NCBI RefSeq assembly: GCF_001070855.1 | Contig: NZ_JVLH01000012.1 | Span: 62,001 to 126,000, forward strand | Reading direction: 5' to 3' | From: Trueperella pyogenes | Lineage (GTDB): Bacteria > Actinomycetota > Actinomycetes > Actinomycetales > Actinomycetaceae | DNA length: 64,000 nt | Shown here: piece by piece, positions 24,378 to 32,029 of the stretch | How the letters are laid out: each line of letters begins with the position of its first letter | How positions within the stretch are numbered: the first letter of the stretch is position 1 | Made by a program: the position numbers and the translations under genes | Notes under the pieces: generated by a model | Database searches by the model: none | Told to the model about the DNA's origin: nothing | What the model saw: only the letters and a program-made list of their open reading frames with translations

Positions 24378-26300
24378 GTGGCCCACTTACTGGGGACGCA
24401 ATCACTGGGAGCCCTTGCTGGTTCGCGTCAACTACTTGCGGACGTTGATATCAGCGTCGAAGACTCCTCTCGCATCGGCATTCTTGGCCCCAACGGCGCG
24501 GGAAAATCAACGCTTCTGCGTTTGGTAGCCGGCCTGCAGCAGCCTGACGATGGCCGACTTATTACCCGTGATGGTCTGCGCATTGTCATGCTTGAGCAGG
24601 GCGATCATCTTCATGATGACGCGCGCGTGATGGACGCGGTGCACCCCGGACTCGAAGAATACGAATGGGCCTCACAGCCCGCAATTCGCGATATCCATGC
24701 TGGTTTGCTCTCTGATATCGACCTGCATGCTCAGGTTGGAACACTTTCTGGCGGACAACGTCGCCGTGTTGATCTGGCGCGAGTTCTTGCGCTGCCCTCG
24801 GATGTTGTCTGCTTGGATGAACCAACGAACCATCTGGATGTGGAAGGTGTCGCGTGGCTTGCGCAGCACTTGAATGCGCGTTTTGCTCGTCCGGGTGCAA
24901 GCGGCGCTCTCATTGCGGTCACCCACGACCGCTGGTTCTTGGATGCCGTGTGCGAAACGATTTGGGAAGTTGTTCCGGGGATTGACCCGGGCGGCTCTCG
25001 GCCTCAGATTCCAGGCCGCGTTGAAATTTACGATGGTTCCTACGCTGCCTACACTCTGGCTAGGGCAGAGCGCCTTCGCCAAGCTGATGTGGCTGCGAAG
25101 AAACGCGCAAACCTATTGACAAAGGAATTGGCTTGGCTGCGCCGAGGTGCCCCCGCGCGAACATCCAAACCGAAGTTCCATATTGCCGCCGCCGAAGCGC
25201 TAATTGCTGATGTTCCGCCGCCTAGGGACAGCGTCGAGCTGGTGAAAATGGCGACCGCGCGCCTCGGGAAAGACGTATTGGACCTCGAGGACGTTACCGT
25301 CACCTTCCCAACTCCAGAAGGCGGCCAACGCACCATTCTTGACCACGTGACGTGGCGTCTTGCTCCCGGTGAACGAGTCGGTGTGGTCGGCGTGAATGGC
25401 GCGGGTAAAACGACAATTCTCAATCTGCTTCGAGGGGATCTGGAACCAACAAGTGGACGCGTCAAGCGCGGAAAGACCGTTCAAGTAGCCACGCTTTCGC
25501 AGGATACCCACGAGCTTGATGATCTTTCAGATTTGCGCGTTGTCGAGGCGGTCGATCAGGTTGCGCACAGCGTGATCGTTGACGGCAAGGAAGTCTCCTC
25601 CTCGCAAATGACTGAGAGGATGGGCTTTACTCGAGAGCGTGCATGGACCAGGATTTCAGAGATTTCCGGTGGCGAGCGACGCCGTCTGCAGCTCATGCGC
25701 CTGCTCATGGCTGAACCGAATGTTCTTCTTCTTGATGAGCCGACGAATGATCTTGATACGGATACTTTGGCGGCAATGGAAGACCTGCTGGATGCCTTCC
25801 CGGGAACTTTGGTTGTCGTCAGCCACGACCGCTACCTGCTTGAACGCGTGACCGACCACCAAGTTGCGCTTCTGGGGGATGGCAGCTTGCGTGCCCTTCC
25901 CGGTGGGGTAGAGGAGTACCTCCGCATTCGCGAGGCCGGCGGCGCCACTTTTGTCGCGGACGCTTCCACTAGCGGTGAAAGCGCGGTGCGCCCTAGTCAA
26001 TCTGGAAATACACCGGGTGGGGAATCATCTGACAGCGCGAAGAGCGCGGGGATGACGGATTCGGCGGCCAGGCGAGCGGCGAAGAAAGAAGCCGCGCGCT
26101 TGGAACGAAAGATTGAAAGTCTTCGCACACGCTTGGAAAAGGTCGAGGCCGAACTTGCCCTTCTCGCTGAAAAAGTCGCAACGGATCCTTCCGTCTTGGA
26201 TGAGATGACATCGTTTTCTACGCAGTCCACGGATTTGCGCGCCGAAATTGGGGAGTTGGAAGAAGCCTGGCTGGAGAATGCTGAGCTGCTTGATGACTGA
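24378..26300 (+). CDS. ABC-F family ATPase
   Basis: A 640-residue soluble protein with two ABC ATPase domains and no membrane segment. First domain: Walker A GPNGAGKS (about 38-45), LSGGQRRR, CLDEPTNHLD. Second domain: GVNGAGKT (about 335-342), ISGGERRR, LLDEPTNDLD. A C-terminal charged coiled coil (about 555-635) resembles that of Uup. ABC-F proteins act on the ribosome, in translation rescue or antibiotic protection, or in DNA-linked processes (Uup). This place directly after ispE is common in actinobacteria and argues for a housekeeping role, not resistance. GTG start two bases after ispE. Confidence 0.88.
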   Translation: MAHLLGTQSLGALAGSRQLLADVDISVEDSSRIGILGPNGAGKSTLLRLVAGLQQPDDGRLITRDGLRIVMLEQGDHLHDDARVMDAVHPGLEEYEWASQPAIRDIHAGLLSDIDLHAQVGTLSGGQRRRVDLARVLALPSDVVCLDEPTNHLDVEGVAWLAQHLNARFARPGASGALIAVTHDRWFLDAVCETIWEVVPGIDPGGSRPQIPGRVEIYDGSYAAYTLARAERLRQADVAAKKRANLLTKELAWLRRGAPARTSKPKFHIAAAEALIADVPPPRDSVELVKMATARLGKDVLDLEDVTVTFPTPEGGQRTILDHVTWRLAPGERVGVVGVNGAGKTTILNLLRGDLEPTSGRVKRGKTVQVATLSQDTHELDDLSDLRVVEAVDQVAHSVIVDGKEVSSSQMTERMGFTRERAWTRISEISGGERRRLQLMRLLMAEPNVLLLDEPTNDLDTDTLAAMEDLLDAFPGTLVVVSHDRYLLERVTDHQVALLGDGSLRALPGGVEEYLRIREAGGATFVADASTSGESAVRPSQSGNTPGGESSDSAKSAGMTDSAARRAAKKEAARLERKIESLRTRLEKVEAELALLAEKVATDPSVLDEMTSFSTQSTDLRAEIGELEEAWLENAELLDD

Positions 26301-26372
26301 TCAAAACCGCTGAGCCAAAGGATATGCAGAGGGGGAAACAGCGGGTTCTTTGGTGAAATTCGCTTTGATCAG
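26297..26372. other. Nested inverted repeats after the ABC-F gene
   Basis: CTGATCAAA (26297-26305) is complementary to TTTGATCAG (26364-26372). Inside, CCAAAG pairs with CTTTGG, and AACCGCTG could alternatively pair with CAGCGGGTT. This could be a terminator or a structured 3' end. The rest of 26373-26555 has no gene; it should hold the promoter of the DUF1540 gene. Confidence 0.35.
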
Positions 26373-26555
26373 TGCAGGCTTGCCTTAGATCAATAGCAGG
26401 TTGGAATGTTTCGTAAATACTCCTGCATTTCACGTGTCGATGCGTCTTAAAGTGGCGGTATTTCGCGGAAAAATGGGATGTAGTGGATTTTGAATTTAAT
26501 TGCGTCATTCTTGGAGTGTCTTCATTCTTTATTCCGACTCTTCAAGGAGATCATC

Positions 26556-26834
26556 ATGACGACCATCGACCTTCCCTTGGTTCAGGACTGCTCCGTTTCC
26601 GAGTGCTCCTACAACAACAATGGTTGCGCTGCCGGCGCCGTCACCATCGGCTACGGACGCACCTGCTCTACCTTCGTACCGCTGTCTATTCGTGGCGGTC
26701 TTGAGCGTAAGAGCCCCGTTGTGGGTGCCTGCCAGAAGGCGGATTGCTCCTTCAACACCGATCTTGAGTGCACCGCTTCTGCGATTCGCGTGGGATCGAC
26801 CAGCGCGGACTGCCTGACCTACCAGGCTCGCTGA
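26556..26834 (+). CDS. Small Cys-rich protein with two DUF1540 domains
   Basis: A 92-residue protein made of two DUF1540-like units. Unit 1 (about 8-50): CSVSECSYNNNGCAAGAVTIGYG..CSTF. Unit 2 (about 57-90): CQKADCSFNTDLECTASAIRVGS..DCLTY. Each has four cysteines in C-x4-C-x(6-7)-C-x(12-14)-C spacing, suggesting a small metal-binding fold. The metal and function are unknown; relatives occur in Firmicutes and Actinobacteria. The ATG at 26556 has AAGGAGA upstream. The gene stands alone and is closed by a perfect 40-base palindrome. Confidence 0.8.
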   Translation: MTTIDLPLVQDCSVSECSYNNNGCAAGAVTIGYGRTCSTFVPLSIRGGLERKSPVVGACQKADCSFNTDLECTASAIRVGSTSADCLTYQAR

Positions 26835-26847
26835 ACATAGCGTAATG

Positions 26848-26887
26848 AGGGGTGTGGCCCGCAGGAATTCCTGCGGGCCACACCCCT
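26848..26887. terminator. Perfect 40-bp palindrome, bidirectional terminator
   Basis: AGGGGTGTGGCCCGCAGGAA (26848-26867) is followed immediately by its exact reverse complement (26868-26887). It is symmetric, with EcoRI-like GAATTC at the centre. It lies between the convergent DUF1540 gene and the ABC permease gene. Confidence 0.85.
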
Positions 26888-26980
26888 ATGTTTATCCCTC
26901 GCTGAGCATCGAGTACTGAGAACTAAGCGATGAGAACTGAAGGCTAGGTGGCGGTGACTTAGCGCCAGGGACAATATCGC

Positions 26981-28684
26981 TTATCGTCCGGGCCAGGACT
27001 GCATCTTGTTGAGCATCTCAACCTTGTAACGGTCCCAGAGTTTTCCACCCCACTTGACCGCAATAGTTAGAAGGCATGCGCTCCACACAAGTGAGAATAC
27101 GAAGGCTCCAATGAATGCGATTGTGTGACCGGCGCTGAAATACAGAGCCAACCACCCGGGAAGTGCACCAAGAAGCCCCCCGAGTGTTGCGGCCGAGACC
27201 GCCCACATCGCAACCATGCCCGATCCAGTTCCACGGGTACTTAGGGGAGAGGTTCCTGGTTGTTGGACTTGATAGACCCAGCGGCTTCCGATGATCATTG
27301 CCGTTGAAGAAGAAGCGGCCAAAAGAAGTATGCACAGGCCCAAAACCCAGGCGGTGTCGGCAAGAGTATTACCCAAGATGGTGCTCGCAATGCTATCTGC
27401 GATGAGGATAACCGGTGTGATCAGCACCAAGGAACCAAGCAGGCGTCCCAAACGGTCTTGAGCGCCACGAACTCCAGAAGCGATAGGGATCCACGCTGCA
27501 GTGGAGTCATATTGCATATTTGCCCCGATTGTCGTCCCGATGAGCAACGGAGCAAGGTACAGGAAGAAATTGAAAGAGAAAGGCACCTCACTGCGGCTTT
27601 CGTTGTCCATCAGGAAACTCATGAGAACTGCCATGAAGGGGAAGAAAATGCTGGACACAAGAGAGGTTGACAGACGCGAATCGTGAAGCCAGTAGTACAC
27701 GGTCTTCGTTGCCATAGAAGCACTCTGAGGTGAGAAACCAAGTGCTTCCCAGCGCTGCACGTACTTGAGTCCCAGTGCACGTGAATCCTGACGCTGCTGT
27801 TCACGTTCTTTGGATGCACGCTCTTCATCAACGTGATAGCGTCCCTCTTTGATCGCCTGCTGAGCCTGCGCAGATACGGGACGCGATACCCCGTGCATCG
27901 CTGGTCCTAAAACCTTTAGCCATAGGAACCAAGCCGCGCCGGCAGTGACGGCAGCAATCACGAAACGGATCCCGGCCATCAGGTAGTCACTCTCGCTCAG
28001 AGATGCAACGACCCCAAAGAAGGAACCAAAAGGCGTTGTGTAAACGACTGGAAGCGCTGCCAGCACCGTGTCATAAGAGAAATGCTCGGCAATGAGTTGG
28101 AACCAGATCCCCATCGGTGCAAAGACAGAAATGAACACCATGGTCCCGATGAAGCCCGCTAAGTTCTTTCGCGTCGAATCTTTTTGAATCTGGTTTCCCG
28201 CCCAAGTCGTGATTGCCTTTGCCCAGACGATTGCGGTCAGAAGTGTGAGTACTCCAGCAACGAGTGATCCTGCAGCCATGGCCCATTGCCCGCGGAATAG
28301 ATAGAACCACGCGGGAAGAATGATGAAAAGACCAGAGAAAATTGCGCCGATGCCCACGCATGAAGCGGCAATAAGTGCGCGCGCGAGCTGATGTGTAGGC
28401 GCAACAAAGGGAGAAAGTCGGCGCGGCTCAAGAGAGTTATCCATCGATGCCATGATCACGGGGCAGATGATCCAGCCCATAAAAATCACGGGTCCGGGGA
28501 GCATGACGAATACCCATGGAGCTTGAATCGTCATGGTTGCAATCTTGGCAATGCCAAAGTAGGCAAAGCCCGTGAAACCCAAACCGTACAAAATACCGAT
28601 GATCGAGAAAATTAAAACGGCTGTCTGACTGCGCACCGTATTCCACATGATGCGCAGTTTCATGCGAATCAGTTGGCCAGCCAT
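26981..28684 (-). CDS. ABC transporter permease
   Basis: A 567-residue integral membrane protein with about twelve hydrophobic segments in two groups of six. They are separated by a charged loop (about 290-330, rich in Glu, Arg and Gln). It has no homology I can pin to a substrate. The size and the adjacent ATPase suggest an ABC-2-like exporter with a duplicated permease in one chain. Its start overlaps the ATPase stop by 16 bases, so the two are coupled and almost certainly form one transporter. Oppositely oriented to the neighbouring DUF1540 and nuclease genes. Confidence 0.75.
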   Translation of the reverse strand: MAGQLIRMKLRIMWNTVRSQTAVLIFSIIGILYGLGFTGFAYFGIAKIATMTIQAPWVFVMLPGPVIFMGWIICPVIMASMDNSLEPRRLSPFVAPTHQLARALIAASCVGIGAIFSGLFIILPAWFYLFRGQWAMAAGSLVAGVLTLLTAIVWAKAITTWAGNQIQKDSTRKNLAGFIGTMVFISVFAPMGIWFQLIAEHFSYDTVLAALPVVYTTPFGSFFGVVASLSESDYLMAGIRFVIAAVTAGAAWFLWLKVLGPAMHGVSRPVSAQAQQAIKEGRYHVDEERASKEREQQRQDSRALGLKYVQRWEALGFSPQSASMATKTVYYWLHDSRLSTSLVSSIFFPFMAVLMSFLMDNESRSEVPFSFNFFLYLAPLLIGTTIGANMQYDSTAAWIPIASGVRGAQDRLGRLLGSLVLITPVILIADSIASTILGNTLADTAWVLGLCILLLAASSSTAMIIGSRWVYQVQQPGTSPLSTRGTGSGMVAMWAVSAATLGGLLGALPGWLALYFSAGHTIAFIGAFVFSLVWSACLLTIAVKWGGKLWDRYKVEMLNKMQSWPGR

Positions 28685-29481
28685 GACAGTCCTTCGCTGG
28701 TGTGAACGCCGCCAACCAGCTGGGCAAAACGTTCGTCAAGAGACATTCCCGCTGCGACCTCTTCGGTCGTGCCGGAGGCCAGTACTTGTCCGTGGTTAAT
28801 CACCGCGACGTGCGTACACAGCTGTTGGACTGTTGCCATGACGTGACTGGAGAGAATAACCGTTCCCCCGCGGGAAGTGAAGTCTTGCAAGATCTGGCGG
28901 ATATTTGCCGCCGAAACCGGGTCAACGGCCTCGAAGGGCTCGTCAAGAACCAGCAGAGAGGGAGCGTGAATGAGTGCTGCCGCCAGGGAAATCTTCTTCG
29001 TCATACCCGCTGAGTAGTCCGAAATGAGTTTCTTTCCTGCATCGGTCAGATCCAGGGTGTCCAGAAGCTGGTGAGCGCGCTGGCGGGCAGTTTCTCGATC
29101 CAAACCGCGAAGCATTCCAACATGTACCAGGAAGTCTGGACCTGAGAGGCGGTCAAGTAAACGCATACCGTCGGGCATGACGCCGAGCTGGGCGCGAGCA
29201 GCGGAATCGTCTTTCCATACATCAATTCCATTGACGTAAGCGGTTCCCTGATCGGGGGTGAGCAAACCGGTTGCCATGTTGAGAGTGGTTGTCTTACCCG
29301 CACCATTTGGGCCGACGAAGCCGTAGAAGGACCCTTTGGGGATGTCGAGGTTGAGGTTTGCGACGGCGACCAAGTTTCCGAAAATCTTTACGAGGCCACG
29401 AATTGCGAGTGCCGGAGGCTGAGCTTCCACGGGTGCTTGCATCGTCGAAGGCTGGGCTGGGGGAGGAGTAGGTATAGACAT
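28669..29481 (-). CDS. ABC transporter ATP-binding protein
   Basis: A 270-residue cytoplasmic ATPase for the downstream permease. Walker A GPNGAGKTTT (about residue 55), the signature region YSAGMTKKISLAAALI (a degenerate LSGGQ), Walker B LLVLDEPFEAVDP, and H-loop His in ILSSHVM. The first 30 residues are a Pro/Ala-rich extension before the ABC fold. The altered signature (SAGM) is common in ABC-2 type exporters. Start at ATG 29481, 259 bases from the divergent nuclease gene; this spacer (29482-29740) should contain both promoters, but I could not identify elements. Confidence 0.88.
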   Translation of the reverse strand: MSIPTPPPAQPSTMQAPVEAQPPALAIRGLVKIFGNLVAVANLNLDIPKGSFYGFVGPNGAGKTTTLNMATGLLTPDQGTAYVNGIDVWKDDSAARAQLGVMPDGMRLLDRLSGPDFLVHVGMLRGLDRETARQRAHQLLDTLDLTDAGKKLISDYSAGMTKKISLAAALIHAPSLLVLDEPFEAVDPVSAANIRQILQDFTSRGGTVILSSHVMATVQQLCTHVAVINHGQVLASGTTEEVAAGMSLDERFAQLVGGVHTSEGLSWLAN

Positions 29482-29740
29482 GTTCCCACAGTAGTGAAAA
29501 TCTCCTCAGCAGTGGAGAGAGTTGCAGAAAATGGACGCTTTCTTCCCTTTATCTGGGGACAAGCTGATGATTCTCAAAAGCGATGCTGAGATTTTGTGAA
29601 AACGTCCTTTAGGGCTTCTGAGCAGGACTAACCTTTTGAGTGATTGGGGTAACAGGTCAGGAGTGTGCCTGCTCTGTCCTCGCAGACGACACCCGCTGTT
29701 TTCTGCATTCGGATTCGTTCGCCTTGAGAGGGAGATGCAC

Positions 29741-31996
29741 ATGCTGCATGCGAAGAATCGGACACTAGTGACCACCCTTGCGACACTCTCGCTCATGGGA
29801 ATGCCCGTTCTGGCTTACGCTGACCCCGCAGGGGGTGAAACGCCAAGAAATGATGCGGAAATGGCATCTCCTGCGCCCGAGGCCTCGCAAACCCAGGGCG
29901 AGGATCGCGCGGCACCAACGCTGGTGAGCATCGGCGATATTCAAACCCCAGGTGATGGAGATAACTCTCACCTGATTAATCAAACCGTTGAAACCAAAGG
30001 CGTTGTGACCGCGGCCTATCCCAAGGCTGAGAACGCAAACCTCAAAGGCCTCGAGGGCTTCACCATCCAAACCCCCGGAACAGGCGGAACCTGGGATGCT
30101 TCGCGAAGCACCTCCGATGGCCTCTTCGTTTTTATGGGGAAGTCCTCTGCATCAATGCCTTCCATCGGTGACTGTGTTGTCGTCAAAGGTAAGGTTGATG
30201 AATATGTGGGTGTTAAGAATGCAACCGCCTCAACTCAGAGTCTGACCCAATTGGTCCCGCAAAGTATTACTGCAGCCACTGATTGTGATCCCGTTAAACC
30301 AACGGAACTGAGCAGTGTGCCGACTCAAGACCAGATGGAAGCGCTTGAATCCATGCTGGTTTTACCCAAGGACACCTGGACAATTACGGATAACTACAAA
30401 ACGAACCGATACGGGACACTCTCGCTGACCCCCGGAACCGAGGTTTTGCGAACCGCCACCGACGTTGTTGCCCCTGGCGCCGCTGCTCAAGCCTACGAGG
30501 CCGAAAATGCTGCCAAGACTATTGAACTGGATGACGCCTCGACAACAGACCTGACGAATTTCAAGCAGAACGGGCACAAAGAGCGCTACGCCTACTTGGC
30601 CAATGGAGCACCTGCGCGCGTGGGCTACCACGTCACCTTCACTAAACCCGTTGTCTTGGAATCACGCTTTGGAAGCTTCGTTTTCCAGCCCACGCAGATG
30701 ACCGCTGGTTACCCTGATCGCTCGCCGGTGACCATCACGGGGGAGCGGCCCGCTGCTCCTACAGTCAGTGGCGATACGAAGGTTGCAACCTTCAACGTCC
30801 TCAACTACTTCTCTGATCTTGGTGAAAACGAACCTGGATGCAAGGGATACGAGGACCGCGACCACAAGTACGTGACTGACAAGAACTGCAAGCTCCGCGG
30901 CGCTTGGTCATCGCAAGCTTTTGCGAACCAGCAAACCAAGATCGTTCAGGCGATAAACACTATCGATGCCGATGTTGTGGCACTGGAAGAAATCGAAAAC
31001 CCCGTAGCCTCCGGTGTCAGCGGTGACCGTGATGGTGCGCTCAAGAGCCTGGTTAATGCGCTCAATGCCGCTGCCGGATCCGAGGTCTGGGCCTACGTCC
31101 CCAGTCCTTCAACCGTTCCCGCGAACGAAGATGTCATCCGCATTGCCTTCATCTACAAGAAGGCAACAATTACCCCGGTTGGCGACTCAGTCATTTTTGA
31201 CGACCCCGCATACACGGGCCTTGCTCGCCAGCCGCTGGCTCAAGAATTCAAGCCGATCACTGACGCAAACCACGAAGGCAAGAATTTCGTCGTTATTGCC
31301 AACCACTTTAAGTCGAAAGGTTCCGCGCCGAAGAACTTGTCTGGCGCAGAAGCTGCCGCGAATACCGATAACGGTGACGGGCAGGGTAATTCCAATGGAG
31401 TCCGCGTGAAGCAAGCCCGCGCACTTGCCATTTTTGCTCAGCGCTTCGATGGAACTCCAACTGTGCTTGTTGGTGACTTCAACGCCTATTCCAAGGAAGA
31501 TCCGCTGAAAGTCCTGACCGACGCCGGCTGGACCCACGAGTCAGGTCACGGCGACTCTTCCTACGTATATGCTGGTCGCTCCGGATCGATGGACCACGTC
31601 TTTGCGAACCCTGCCGCACACCCGCTGATCACTGAAGTGAAGTCTTGGGCCGTGAACGCTCAAGAGAGCATTGCCTTCGAGTACTCGCGTGCCAACTACA
31701 ACGCCTACCTGGCTTTCGAGGCCGATAACCCCTACCGCGCCTCGGACCACAATCCTGAAATCATCGGTTTGAACCTCATCACTCCGATCAACAATCCAAG
31801 TGTTGCACCGACCAGCGAGCCTTCGGGACAGGTCTCCACCTCCCCGAACGCTCCCACGCAACCCACCCCGAAATCCGCAGCAACGCCGATGCACTCCACT
31901 TTGGCCTCGACCGGTCCCATGGGAAGCATTCCGCTGATTGCGGGAGCCGTGGCCTTGGCAGCAATCGGTTGCGCGCTGCGCCGCAAGACCCTCTGA
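29741..31996 (+). CDS. Cell-wall-anchored extracellular nuclease (ExeM/YhcR-like)
   Basis: A 751-residue surface DNase/phosphodiesterase of the endonuclease-exonuclease-phosphatase (EEP) superfamily. Signal peptide ends near YADPAGG. An OB-fold-like domain (about 60-270) precedes the EEP domain (about 345-680). Catalytic motifs are seen: TFNVLNYF, VALEEIEN (Glu), VIANHFKSKG, LVGDFNAYSKEDP (Asp/Asn) and ASDHNPEI (Asp-His). The C-terminus has a sortase signal LASTG, a hydrophobic stretch and RRKTL. The ATG at 29741 is preferred over 29735 because of its spacing from GAGGGAG. It is followed 33 bases later by the wall-anchored nucleotidase, consistent with a joint role in degrading extracellular nucleic acid. 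Confidence 0.9.
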   Translation: MLHAKNRTLVTTLATLSLMGMPVLAYADPAGGETPRNDAEMASPAPEASQTQGEDRAAPTLVSIGDIQTPGDGDNSHLINQTVETKGVVTAAYPKAENANLKGLEGFTIQTPGTGGTWDASRSTSDGLFVFMGKSSASMPSIGDCVVVKGKVDEYVGVKNATASTQSLTQLVPQSITAATDCDPVKPTELSSVPTQDQMEALESMLVLPKDTWTITDNYKTNRYGTLSLTPGTEVLRTATDVVAPGAAAQAYEAENAAKTIELDDASTTDLTNFKQNGHKERYAYLANGAPARVGYHVTFTKPVVLESRFGSFVFQPTQMTAGYPDRSPVTITGERPAAPTVSGDTKVATFNVLNYFSDLGENEPGCKGYEDRDHKYVTDKNCKLRGAWSSQAFANQQTKIVQAINTIDADVVALEEIENPVASGVSGDRDGALKSLVNALNAAAGSEVWAYVPSPSTVPANEDVIRIAFIYKKATITPVGDSVIFDDPAYTGLARQPLAQEFKPITDANHEGKNFVVIANHFKSKGSAPKNLSGAEAAANTDNGDGQGNSNGVRVKQARALAIFAQRFDGTPTVLVGDFNAYSKEDPLKVLTDAGWTHESGHGDSSYVYAGRSGSMDHVFANPAAHPLITEVKSWAVNAQESIAFEYSRANYNAYLAFEADNPYRASDHNPEIIGLNLITPINNPSVAPTSEPSGQVSTSPNAPTQPTPKSAATPMHSTLASTGPMGSIPLIAGAVALAAIGCALRRKTL

Positions 31997-32029
31997 CCCT
32001 CACCAACCATCACGAGAGGAACACACAAT

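Noticed and set aside
24378-26300. ABC-F gene as an antibiotic-resistance determinant
   Set aside because: Its fixed place after ispE and the Uup-like C-terminal coiled coil point to a housekeeping ABC-F.
26370-26395. Possible iron-regulator (DtxR-type) box near AGGCTTGCCTTA
   Set aside because: Matches the consensus only in part and lies about 170 bases from the DUF1540 start. Chance similarity is likely.
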